Source: Candidatus Saccharibacteria bacterium oral taxon 488
Lineage (GTDB): Bacteria; Patescibacteriota; Saccharimonadia; Saccharimonadales; Saccharimonadaceae
DNA length: 64,000 bases
Assembly (NCBI GenBank): GCA_013099195.1
Contig: CP039999.1
Span: forward strand, 792,992 to 856,991
Direction: 5' to 3'
The position numbers and the translations under genes were made by a program. Within the stretch, counting starts at the first letter, position 1, and each line of letters begins with the position of its first letter. Below the pieces are notes generated by a model. It worked only from the letters and a program-made list of their open reading frames with translations. It ran no database searches and had not been told where the DNA came from. Shown here one piece after another: positions 1 through 8,576 of this stretch.

Positions 1-431
1 GCGGCCACCAACTGGGTAATCATTCGTGGTCGCACCCAGAGTTACCCAAGCTACCAGTTAACCAAATTGCCAGCGAAATCGACCGCACCAACGACGCCAT
101 TAAGCAAGCCACCGGCGTCACACCAACTGTTATGCGCCCGCCTTATGGTGCGGTCAACAGCGTCGTCTTGGAGCAGCTTCGCCTGCGCGGTATGTCGTCA
201 ATCTTATGGTCGGTCGACACCCGCGACTGGGCTGATCGCAATAGCAACATCGTCTGTTCGCGCGCCGTCGCTGGCGCCCACCCTGGAGCTATCATCTTGA
301 TGCACGACATTCACCAAACGTCAGTCGGTGCCGTGCCGTGTATCCTTAGCGCGCTGAAACAGCAGGGGTATTCGTTTGTGACGGTGCGGGGGCTACTTGG
401 CAATACCACACCGGGAGCTGGATATCCGTAG
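1..431 (+). CDS. Polysaccharide deacetylase (NodB domain), 3' part
   Basis: Only the last 142 codons are in the window; the reading frame is open from base 3 to the TAG at 429-431. The visible part has the NodB signature elements in order: a metal-binding HSWSHP segment (H-x3-H) a few residues in, RPPYG about residue 45, WSVDTRDW, and a C-terminal HDIH. These are the zinc ligands and active-site loops of carbohydrate esterase family 4, which remove N-acetyl groups from peptidoglycan or other amino-sugar polymers outside the cell. The N-terminal part, with the catalytic Asp and any signal peptide, lies outside the window. The family call is firm; the substrate is not known. Confidence 0.9.
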   Translation, partial: GHQLGNHSWSHPELPKLPVNQIASEIDRTNDAIKQATGVTPTVMRPPYGAVNSVVLEQLRLRGMSSILWSVDTRDWADRNSNIVCSRAVAGAHPGAIILMHDIHQTSVGAVPCILSALKQQGYSFVTVRGLLGNTTPGAGYP

Positions 432-473
432 AAAATTATAGCTGGGTGTTACGGCTGCTCGTTGCAGCGGCTA

Positions 474-701
474 TTATGCCTTATCTACCTCAAAAACCTT
501 ATATTTCGAAGTTGCGCCGCGCACTAATTTTACCTTTGACGACGCCACACCAAAATGCTTCGCCAGTAATTTTACCGCCGCCAGATTCGCCCGCCCTTCA
601 ATGGCTGGCGCCTTGGTGTAAATAGTCAGCGAACCATCATCACCAACCACGACTTCTTCGCGGTGACGAGAGTTGGGCTTGAGGTGGACGGAGATTTTCA
701 T
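474..701 (-). CDS. DUF167 (YggU / UPF0235) family protein
   Basis: A 75-residue protein with the DUF167 hallmarks: an N-terminal KISVHLKPNS strand, the central PAIEGRAN segment and the VRGATSKYK loop. The length is close to the usual 75-100 residues. Family members are small alpha/beta proteins of unknown biochemical role, often next to cell-division or YggT genes. Here it is convergent with the deacetylase and divergent from the XRE regulator. The ATG is preceded by a weak purine-rich site (GGTAGGA) about 8 bases away. No function can be assigned. Confidence 0.85.
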   Translation of the reverse strand: MKISVHLKPNSRHREEVVVGDDGSLTIYTKAPAIEGRANLAAVKLLAKHFGVASSKVKLVRGATSKYKVFEVDKA

Positions 702-872
702 GGTTAATATCCTACCGGCTTTATCATATTACCTTTCCTTTAGTCCTATTATACCTCCCTATGACAAACTTTGCGTATTGTATTACCCCATGATGCAATA
801 GGTAACGCAAAGTTGCTCGCCAAGACACTAAAATTACGCTATGCTATTAGAAAATAAATGAAAGGGCACCAA

Positions 873-1484
873 ATGATTTTTGCAAAAAAACTTAAACAAT
901 TACGTCAACAAGCCGATTGGTCACAAGAGCAACTAGCCGATCGACTCAACGTTACGCGACAAGCAGTTGCTAAATGGGAACGAGGTGCGGGCTTTCCAGA
1001 CATAGACAATATGCAAGCATTAGCAAAATTATTTAACACTAGCGTAGACGAGCTGCTCGACTACACACGAGCAGGATTAGCTTCGGCCATACGCGAACCA
1101 CTTGATCTTGATGCCTACCCGACAGATACGAAAGGATATTCAGCATCCGATCTGGCAGTTGCAGACAAATTTGCCGACGCCGATCACATTGAATCGCTAA
1201 ATCGCCACCGACGACTAACGTGGTGGCAAAAAATCATCGACTTTTTCGTAGGAGCTGGAACGCTTGATGTGGCTTTTTCCGGCGAGGCCATTGGACAACT
1301 TAAAGGCGATAGACGCTACTATCTGGTTGAAAAATCTGGTCGCTCATGGATCGTCGAAGTTACAAAGACATATATTGAACGACGAGAATTAGCCGAGACA
1401 TTCCCTCGCAAAGGATTGACGGTTGGTGATTATATGTATCGGCGAAGCGGGTTTGTTGTAGAGCCATCAAATAAACAACAATAG
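873..1484 (+). CDS. XRE-family transcriptional regulator
   Basis: The N-terminal 60 residues are a clear Cro/CI-type helix-turn-helix: KKLKQLRQQADWSQEQLADR, then VTRQAVAKWERG as the recognition region and a PDIDNMQALAKLFNTSVDELL tail. The remaining 140 residues form an unrecognised soluble domain with a Trp/Tyr-rich core. I prefer the ATG at 873 (203 aa) over the in-frame ATG at 858, because AAAGGG at 861-866 sits six bases before 873 and overlaps the first candidate. It faces the defence island across 12 bp (convergent with the res gene). It could be a local regulator or an orphan; its target is unknown. Confidence 0.85.
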   Translation: MIFAKKLKQLRQQADWSQEQLADRLNVTRQAVAKWERGAGFPDIDNMQALAKLFNTSVDELLDYTRAGLASAIREPLDLDAYPTDTKGYSASDLAVADKFADADHIESLNRHRRLTWWQKIIDFFVGAGTLDVAFSGEAIGQLKGDRRYYLVEKSGRSWIVEVTKTYIERRELAETFPRKGLTVGDYMYRRSGFVVEPSNKQQ

Positions 1485-1496
1485 ACATTCTCAGCA

Positions 1497-4244
1497 TTAG
1501 ATATCTCTGACCATAGTCAACGCTTGCCGCAAAATCCTCACTGGCGCCACGTATGGTACATCAATTTCCGCAAAATGCTGGCGGGCCGCAGTAATTTTAC
1601 CTCGTTCATTAGCGCTCAAGTGATTATCGTTAATATCATCCGACCCCTTCGTCTCGGCCACAAAGTAAATCCGCTCATCACCATCAAACGCCACTGCCCA
1701 ATCTGGATTATACTTGCCGACTGGCGTATCAATCTTAAACCAACCCGGTAGCTTGATATAAAACTTAACGTCAGCATTATCCTCTAGCGACTGCATGAAT
1801 TCTCGCTCAACTTCTGAATCAACCGCCACGTAATCGTAGATGGTTTTTGCCTGGTCTCCCACTGCAATTGCCCCGCTCTTCATCGCCGCATCATACAAGT
1901 ATGCCTGTAGCTCACCATTCTCAAACAACGTCATGTCATAATACTCGCCTGTCCTGTGATATTTAACGCCATCAACTACCAAACGCTGCTTCACCCGATT
2001 AATCGCCCGAGCTGTTTCATCAATCACCTGCTGTGGATTAATAGCTACCTGCGCAAACATCCCCGCTTGATCAAGCACTTCAAATATCACCCGGCGAGTC
2101 ATTTGTGTCTGACGCTGAATATCCGCTAATAAATTCGGCATCTTTACCTCAGCTTGGCGCACCGCATACGTGTTGAAACCAGTCTCGCGCACCATAAAGC
2201 CATTATCATTACCCATGGAATCAATCAGTGTTTTTGTCTCAGCGATATTGGGTTTACTAATAGTGACCTGCGCTAATTCACTGGCCGCCTCCGTCACTAA
2301 CTTGTCTGTATCAATCGCCACCCGATAAGTCGTTTTATGCTTAATCTTATCCCATAGCTCCTCAAATGCTGGGTCAAGCGCCCGTGATTTCTGAAACCTA
2401 ACAGGTCGCCGATCATCACGATTTTTGATTCGTCCACCGAAGCGAATGCCGGCCTCTTCCTCAATCTCCGTCTGAAGCTTGCGACTAAACTCTGCATAAC
2501 TTTCGTTAGCTACTACCGTTAGTATGTTGACGCTATCATCATACACTCGTTGCCCATCAATATTAACCGGCAGACGCAGTCCTCGCCCGATTTCTTGGCG
2601 CTTTTTCATCTGACTCGACGTTTCGTTAAGCGTGCAGATCTGAAATACATTAGGATTATCCCAGCCCTCGCGTAGTGCGGAGTGGCTAAAGATAAACCGT
2701 AGCGGCTCATTTATATCCAGCAGTCTTTCTTTATCCTTCATGATTAAGGTATATGCTGTATCATCGTCCTTCGTCCGTCCACCCTCACCCTTGGTGTCAC
2801 GAGAATCTTTCCATTGGCCATTCTTATCCGCCGCAAAATAGCCATCGTGCACCTCACTCGCCGACAAACCATCCATGACGCCAGCATATTTTGGTTTAGA
2901 CGCCACCTTGGCGTACGCCTCCTCAAACCATTTGGCAAATTTACCCTTACTGACACCATTCGTCGTATATTCACGATAGTTCATGACTTTATCAATAAAG
3001 AATAGGCTCAGCACTTTGACACTACTACCCAGTCGACGCTGTTTATCAAAATGATCATCAATTGTCAGTTCAATCTGCCGCTTGATAATATCATCATGCA
3101 GGCTTTCATCACGCTGACCAACATAAACTACCTTACCATTACTGAATTCGACGCAATCATCGCCGTGATTGATCGACTCGACATAGTAGCCGGCATAGGC
3201 TGAACGCCCCGTCTTCGCCTCTAAGTCATCGCCCGGAAAAGCCTTGATGATCTTGCGCTGCAAGCCATACTCATCACTCGCATCTACTTCAATTTTAGCA
3301 AACGAACGAGTCTTCGACTGGCGCTCTAGCGACAATACATTGATATACGCATCATTATAATTATCCTCACTCTGGACACTATGCACCTCGATCTTTTTGA
3401 CCAAGCCTTTATCATAGGCATCGACCGGAGTCAGCCGATATAGCAAATTATATAAGTGCTTGTGAGTAGCACTGTAGCGCAACGTGCACAGCGGATTAAG
3501 GCTAGTAATAGCATTCCGTCGTATGTCAGTCTCCATATTCTGCGGTTCGTCGAGAATAACTACCGGGTGGGTGGCTTTGATAAAGTCGAGCGGCCGACCA
3601 TAATCGCTCTGCCGATTCATCACATTCTGCGCCTTGGCGAAGCTATCAATAGTAATCACCATGATCTGCAAGGTATCGTTCGTCGCAAACTCACGAGCCT
3701 GACCGGTCTTCTTGCTGTCCCAGACGTAGTAGTCCATCTCTGGCTTGTTGTAGAGATCGGCGAAGTGCTCCCTGGTAATCGCTAAATTCTTCAGCACGCC
3801 TTCACGAATCGCCACGCTCGGCACCACGATTATAAACTTCTTCCAACCATAATGCTGGTGTAGCTCATGAATCGTCCGCAAGTACACATACGTTTTGCCC
3901 GTGCCGGTCTCCATCTCGATGGAGAAGTTCATGCCGTGTTTCAGAGATTTTTCGCCGATTTCTGGCGGAAAAGTCGCCGGAATGCTAAAGCCACCTTCTT
4001 TAGTCTCGCTTTTCTCGATACCATTCCTATCTTGGACTTTATGCATATTTTCGGCGATCTGCGTTGCATCCAACACCAAACTATTTCCCCTAGAAATCGT
4101 CGCTTCGAAGCTTGTCTGTCTACCCTGATCTATATGGTAATTCGCACCGTCACCACCTTTCGATTGCCCAGCGAAAATATCCACCACCGCCTGGATGGCG
4201 TCGAGTTGATACTGCTGATTAGAGTCAAATTTTAGTTTCATCAA
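1497..4244 (-). CDS. res: Type III restriction enzyme, Res subunit
   Basis: A 915-residue superfamily 2 helicase-nuclease. Walker A TGTGKT is at residues 113-118, a DEPQ motif II follows (VVILDEPQNM), then helicase motif VI (QEIGRGLRLP), and a C-terminal PD-(D/E)XK nuclease signature NPDWAV plus VAETKG. This is the ATP-dependent translocating and cleaving subunit of type III restriction, acting with Mod on unmethylated DNA. It is the last gene of a minus-strand group Fic-Mod-coiled coil-DUF3800-Res, whereas mod and res are usually adjacent. The first codon is TTG at 4244 or ATG at 4241; an AGGG lies 7-10 bases upstream. No interruption was seen, so it looks functional. Confidence 0.93.
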   Translation of the reverse strand: MMKLKFDSNQQYQLDAIQAVVDIFAGQSKGGDGANYHIDQGRQTSFEATISRGNSLVLDATQIAENMHKVQDRNGIEKSETKEGGFSIPATFPPEIGEKSLKHGMNFSIEMETGTGKTYVYLRTIHELHQHYGWKKFIIVVPSVAIREGVLKNLAITREHFADLYNKPEMDYYVWDSKKTGQAREFATNDTLQIMVITIDSFAKAQNVMNRQSDYGRPLDFIKATHPVVILDEPQNMETDIRRNAITSLNPLCTLRYSATHKHLYNLLYRLTPVDAYDKGLVKKIEVHSVQSEDNYNDAYINVLSLERQSKTRSFAKIEVDASDEYGLQRKIIKAFPGDDLEAKTGRSAYAGYYVESINHGDDCVEFSNGKVVYVGQRDESLHDDIIKRQIELTIDDHFDKQRRLGSSVKVLSLFFIDKVMNYREYTTNGVSKGKFAKWFEEAYAKVASKPKYAGVMDGLSASEVHDGYFAADKNGQWKDSRDTKGEGGRTKDDDTAYTLIMKDKERLLDINEPLRFIFSHSALREGWDNPNVFQICTLNETSSQMKKRQEIGRGLRLPVNIDGQRVYDDSVNILTVVANESYAEFSRKLQTEIEEEAGIRFGGRIKNRDDRRPVRFQKSRALDPAFEELWDKIKHKTTYRVAIDTDKLVTEAASELAQVTISKPNIAETKTLIDSMGNDNGFMVRETGFNTYAVRQAEVKMPNLLADIQRQTQMTRRVIFEVLDQAGMFAQVAINPQQVIDETARAINRVKQRLVVDGVKYHRTGEYYDMTLFENGELQAYLYDAAMKSGAIAVGDQAKTIYDYVAVDSEVEREFMQSLEDNADVKFYIKLPGWFKIDTPVGKYNPDWAVAFDGDERIYFVAETKGSDDINDNHLSANERGKITAARQHFAEIDVPYVAPVRILRQALTMVRDI

Positions 4245-4423
4245 TAAATAACCCTTTTGAATTAAGAATATTACATATGTTTGACAATAAACAATTCTTC
4301 AAAGTATAATTTACATAGGGACAATTTTGTTTCACGAAGACCTGTATCATTTGAAAGTTGGCTTCACGCCATCGAAGGGTATCCTTCTCAGAATGATATG
4401 GGTCTTTTTGAAATACAGAGCAC
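4245..4423. other. Intergenic stretch between DUF3800 and res
   Basis: AT-rich spacer of about 180 bp. A 95-codon minus-strand reading frame overlaps it (4225-4512), but it has no recognisable domain, starts inside the DUF3800 gene and runs into res. No hairpin with a T-run was seen, so res may be read from the upstream promoter or from an unrecognised one here. Confidence 0.4.
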
Positions 4424-5257
4424 CTAGTCATTATTAACCACCCTGTTCTGCTTTGTAAGAGGGTTTTTCGGTCCATAATAATTCTGATAGTTCTCATATT
4501 TTGTCGTGTCATACAAATCCAAAATTAACGGGATTCTATCTTTCACAGCATCATAAAAACGCGTTTCTCCTTTTTCAAAAACTCGCTGCACCGTCCATAA
4601 AATATAATCTGTTATTGCCAGCACTGGCTCACTACTATACCTCTGGACATTAAATTTTATATCGGCCCTGTACTTATATCGACGTGTCTTTGCATGACGT
4701 TCATGCGCCTGCGATAGAGCAATTTCTAGATTATTATTTTTCGTACTACTTCCACGCTCCGCAATGTTAATAACTAACTTTTCGTAATTTCCCTTATCTT
4801 TCAACAGATGAGAAAGCAAGTCAGCATAAAATTCTCTTTCCTGAGAGTGGTGTTTATTGACAAACCTCGTAAGCCGTTTACGCCCCACCACCATCTGTAC
4901 AGAGAAATCTATACTCTCAAGCAAGAACATAAGGAACTTATACCGAAGCTCTGGCGGATCATCCTTGGCGTGCAAATAAAAACCGCCTTGATCTATGCGC
5001 TTTTTCACGCTAGGTATTTCGTTAAAATACGGATCACTCTCTATTTCTTTGCAAAATACCCTAATAAAACCACACACCTGCTCTAAATCTTGTTTGATAT
5101 GCGCCATACCTAATATAAATGTTCTAGAAATACCGTTGCTACCCAAAGGAGCTGGTGCTTTCCCCTTCAAGAAAAACGTCATGTCGCCCGCCTCATCAAT
5201 GAAACGGTGATAGGTATATGGCTTTAGGTTGTTTCTCTTTTTGTTAGATTCAATCAT
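4424..5257 (-). CDS. DUF3800 protein, 277 aa
   Basis: The N-terminal FIDEAGD motif after a Tyr/His-rich strand, and a mid-protein RNase H-like pattern with acidic and Arg residues, match DUF3800, a family predicted to have an RNase H-like nuclease fold and found often in mobile or defence regions. Its position between the coiled-coil membrane protein and res makes it a possible accessory nuclease of the type III system; that role is inferred. About 180 bp separate its stop from res, and 140 bp separate it from the gene upstream. Base composition is more AT-rich than in mod and res, which hints that it was inserted between them. Confidence 0.8.
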   Translation of the reverse strand: MIESNKKRNNLKPYTYHRFIDEAGDMTFFLKGKAPAPLGSNGISRTFILGMAHIKQDLEQVCGFIRVFCKEIESDPYFNEIPSVKKRIDQGGFYLHAKDDPPELRYKFLMFLLESIDFSVQMVVGRKRLTRFVNKHHSQEREFYADLLSHLLKDKGNYEKLVINIAERGSSTKNNNLEIALSQAHERHAKTRRYKYRADIKFNVQRYSSEPVLAITDYILWTVQRVFEKGETRFYDAVKDRIPLILDLYDTTKYENYQNYYGPKNPLTKQNRVVNND

Positions 5258-5398
5258 AACACCACTTCCACAGAATTCGGAAATCCCGAATTTTCTACAT
5301 AGCTATTCGTAATTTCCGAACAACTGACTATTTCGTTAGTTGCCTGGTTTTTCCGGACAACTGAACAACTATCTCCATTTACAATAAACAACTTCATC

Positions 5399-6744
5399 CT
5401 ATTCACCTATTTCCTGTTTTGCAAGATCTTTTAAGTTATCAACCTCTTGGTGAATCTTTCCTACGGTTTGGTTTGTTTCGGCCGTTAATTTCAATATTTT
5501 ATTACCTACACCGAAAGACCATCGCTCCTTTTTAGTCTCTATTGGCTCTTGATATATAGAGTTAAATGTACAAATTGCAAAATCGGTAATCTTTTTATCT
5601 CTATTTTGGTCAGATAATCCTTCAGTAGAACGTAGAAGAGTATTTAGCGATGTCTCGATAGAGTAGGTGCTTATAGCTTTGAATGCGTATTTCTCATACA
5701 AACGCCTTTCCTGAGAGTATTGATTCAACGAATATATAAAAGCGAAGGTTGTAGGTGTCAATATACTGAAACGCAACAAAAGCGCACTTAGGTTTACATC
5801 AAGAGAATGTTTCATGTTGTATCCCATTGGCACAATGAAGCATACAGCTAAAATTACAGTCGCTATAAGGGATATCGAAGATATTATCATCCATACTACA
5901 AACATCTTTCTAATCTGATTACGCCTCTCAACAAAGTAGTTGGCATGCGCACCTTTAGTTCCTATGTCAAATATTTCTTGTATTTTCTTTTCAAGCTCAG
6001 CACTTTCATCATATTTATTCTGGATTTTTTGAGTTGTATTGTCCGCATTGCCTTTAAAATTCTCAATCTCCTTGATGTATTCGGCTGCATTATCACGAAA
6101 AATACGAATTTCTTTGTACACAGTTTCTGCATTAGATTTAACAGCGACAATGTCGGATTTTAATTTAGTTGCTTGATCCAATATCGCCTGAAGGCCTGTT
6201 TCCTCGTCTGTAATTTTATTGTTGAGTTCGGTAAACTCAGTATATGCGGTCTCCATTTCTTCAATGCTCGACCGAACACTATTTAGGGATTCAGTGATTT
6301 TTTGAAGTTGTGCATCGGCGTTCACTTTTGATGCACTAATATTACCTTCCAATTCTTGTGCGGACTCCAATATCGCCTGAAGGCCTGTTTCCTCGTCTGT
6401 AATTTTATTGTTGAGTTCGGTAAACTCAGTATATGCGGTCTCCATTTCTTCAATGCTCGACCGAACACTATTTAGGGATTCAGTGATTTTTTGAAGTTGT
6501 GCATCGGCGTTCACTTTTGATGCACTAATATTACCTTCCAATTCTTGTGCGGACTCCAATATCGCCTGAAGGCCTGTTTCCTCGTCTGTAATTTTATTGT
6601 TGAGTTCGGTAGTTTGCTTTAGATACTCTTCAATTTGGACTTTTATATTTTTATATCATCGTGAGCTTTCTGAATGACATCTATCTTTGCTCGAGACACC
6701 ATCAAAACCTCATTCAATTTTTTGCCGTAGTCACGTGTATTCAT
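5399..6744 (-). pseudogene. Coiled-coil two-TM membrane protein, frameshifted
   Basis: The gene starts at ATG 6744, overlapping the mod stop codon as ATGA. It reads MNTRDYGKKLNEVLMV and on to a TAA after codon 33. Reading resumes one frame over, YKNIKVQIEEYLKQTTELNN, to the stop at 5399. Adding one A to the A5 run at 6648-6652 would restore a single 448-residue protein; the span of 1346 bp is one base short of a whole number of codons. The product would be a long coiled coil with a perfect tandem 63-residue repeat, then two hydrophobic helices (FVVWMIISSISLIATVILAV and a second around LLLRFSILTPTTFAFIY), then a cytosolic tail. I do not recognise the family. It may be a phase-variable gene, a pseudogene or a single-base assembly error. 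Its place between mod and res suggests a membrane component of the defence operon. Confidence 0.75.
6181..6611. repeat. Tandem 189-bp coding repeat, two full copies plus part
   Basis: Unit starts at 6181, 6370 and 6559 give a period of exactly 189 bp (63 codons). The two complete units look identical base for base, and the third continues for about 53 bp. The repeat is in frame and codes for the coiled-coil segment starting TELNNKITDEETGLQAIL. Perfect identity points to a very recent duplication or ongoing copy-number change. Confidence 0.95.
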
Positions 6745-8564
6745 CACACCACCTCCACCTCAACACCTTGCCGTTCGGCTTGCAAGAGCAGGTTTACTTT
6801 TAGATTTATGTCGTCACCGAAGGATCGGTCGAGGAGGATGATGGATGAAGGTTTGGTGGCGAGGATGGCTGTAAATAGCTCCTCTGTTATGGAGTGCGCC
6901 AAACAAATAGCCAGCTTCTCGGAAGGGATAAAGCAGAAGTTATCGTGCTGCTCAATCTTCGCCAATGGTGAGATGCCTCGCTTGAGCAGGAGCTCGGTCA
7001 GCAGGTCATCATCAGTTGTACCCTCCTCTAGCGGGTCAAGGTTAGCAAGTGCCTGCTGGCGAATCTCCTCTGGGTCAGAAACTAGCTCGTTCCACTGCTT
7101 GAAGTTGCTATCATCCACCCGATATGCCCGAAAGCCAAGGTCAAGCGGAGTGTCACGAGAGGCGAGCTTGTCCGCCTGGTCAGTACTGATCTTGGCGCCC
7201 GCCCGACGGATGCGCTCACGAGCAATGTCTGCGATGGTGCGGTAGCCAGCTTTATACGCCTCCGACTTCTCGTCAGTCAGCTCAGGCAGCTGCACACAAA
7301 TCCAACGACGATTGCCACCGTCTTCGGCGTTAAGCTCAGCAACAGCATGAGCGGTTGTACCCGAGCCAGAGAAAAAGTCGAGGATGATATCGTTGTTTTT
7401 ACTCGATGTTGATAGTTTTAATAAGTGATTTATCAAAGAGACTGGTTTTGGGTTATCGAAAAATGAACCATCCATAATATTATCTACTTCAGCCTGTCCC
7501 GACTGGGTTGATCCGTGGTCCAGAAGTAAATTCGGATTGGCCGATGAAGTGTCCGTATCTTCGTGGGAATATATCTTTAGTTTTATTATTCCATCTTTAA
7601 GTATAAACCTATGGTTCGATTCAAGCTCACGCGCTTTCGCTTCACCAATCTGCCACCTCTTGCCTGGGCGGGGTGTTTGTCCTAGAATTTCAAACTTCAT
7701 AGTCTCACGGTCGTAACCACCGGTACTTTTCTTCTCTATTATGGCCGTTCTATAACTACCCTCGTCATCACTATACGGATAACTTCTGTTGTCTTTTGAG
7801 AATATGCGCTGATTAAGCTTTGCTACTTCACTTCTTGCATAAACCAGCATATATTCAGTCAGTGCACTTATTTGCGACCCTGAAACATTCGTTGAAGTTC
7901 CCTTTTTTCTCCAAATCAACTGCGCTACAAAATTCTCCTCCCCGAATATCTCATTCATCACCAGACGGAGGTTGTGGACTTCGTTGTCGTCGATCGAGAC
8001 GAAGATGACGCCGTCTTGGCGGAGCAGGTTACGTGCCAGGAAGAGGCGTGGATACATCATATTCAGCCAGTTGCTGTGCTTATGCCCGCCGGTATTGGTA
8101 CGCAGACCGTCATCCCGCACAACGTTACCCTCATCATCAGTGATGCCCGCCTCTGCCTCGTAGCTACGGCGTGTCTGCTTGAAGTCGTCATTGTAGATGA
8201 AATCATTGCCAGTGTTGTAGGGCGGATCGATATAGATCATCTTAACCTTGCCGTAATACGCCTTGTGCAAGATCTTCAGCGCCGCCAGATTGTCGCCCTC
8301 GATAAACATATTGCCCGTCGTATCCCAATCGACAGAATTCGCCCGGTCGGGGTGGAGCGTCTGGACGGTCTTCTCCTGGATAGTGGTGAAGACGTCGCTC
8401 TTACCCTTCCAGCCGAGCCCGTAGCGCTCACCCAAATCAACCGCCTCGCCCAGGGTCGCCTGGAGCTTCTGCCAGTCGATCTTGCCTTCGGTGACTACCT
8501 CGGGGAAGAGCTGCTGGAGTTTGTCAATTTGTTGTTGATGTATGTTATCGTTGTAGCCGTTCAT
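6744..8564 (-). CDS. mod: Type III modification methyltransferase, Mod subunit
   Basis: A 606-residue N6-adenine DNA methyltransferase of the beta class. It has DPPYNTGNDF (motif IV, catalytic DPPY) at residues 113-122 and the SAM-binding DFFSGSGTTAHAV near residue 395, with the variable target-recognition region between them, the order expected of type III Mod. The length is normal. Mod alone methylates one strand of its asymmetric site and guides Res. The gene follows the Fic gene by 12 bp, and its TGA overlaps the ATG of the coiled-coil gene, so those genes should be translated together. The recognition sequence cannot be read from the protein by eye. Confidence 0.95.
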   Translation of the reverse strand: MNGYNDNIHQQQIDKLQQLFPEVVTEGKIDWQKLQATLGEAVDLGERYGLGWKGKSDVFTTIQEKTVQTLHPDRANSVDWDTTGNMFIEGDNLAALKILHKAYYGKVKMIYIDPPYNTGNDFIYNDDFKQTRRSYEAEAGITDDEGNVVRDDGLRTNTGGHKHSNWLNMMYPRLFLARNLLRQDGVIFVSIDDNEVHNLRLVMNEIFGEENFVAQLIWRKKGTSTNVSGSQISALTEYMLVYARSEVAKLNQRIFSKDNRSYPYSDDEGSYRTAIIEKKSTGGYDRETMKFEILGQTPRPGKRWQIGEAKARELESNHRFILKDGIIKLKIYSHEDTDTSSANPNLLLDHGSTQSGQAEVDNIMDGSFFDNPKPVSLINHLLKLSTSSKNNDIILDFFSGSGTTAHAVAELNAEDGGNRRWICVQLPELTDEKSEAYKAGYRTIADIARERIRRAGAKISTDQADKLASRDTPLDLGFRAYRVDDSNFKQWNELVSDPEEIRQQALANLDPLEEGTTDDDLLTELLLKRGISPLAKIEQHDNFCFIPSEKLAICLAHSITEELFTAILATKPSSIILLDRSFGDDINLKVNLLLQAERQGVEVEVV

Positions 8565-8576
8565 CGTTTTTTCTCT

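Noticed and set aside
432..473. Terminator between the deacetylase and YggU-like gene
   Set aside because: A small GCTGC/GCAGC hairpin exists, but no T-run follows it on either strand.
4225..4512. A 95-codon minus-strand reading frame between DUF3800 and res
   Set aside because: No domain and no ribosome-binding site seen, and it overlaps two firmer genes in other frames.
5399..6559. The coiled-coil gene starting at TTG 6559
   Set aside because: That codon lies inside the repeat. The homologous reading extends upstream to 6653, and an ATG coupled to mod exists at 6744 in the adjoining frame.
6181..6611. CRISPR-like direct repeats
   Set aside because: The period is 189 bp, in frame and coding, with no short repeats or unique spacers. 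The same holds for 52604-53670.
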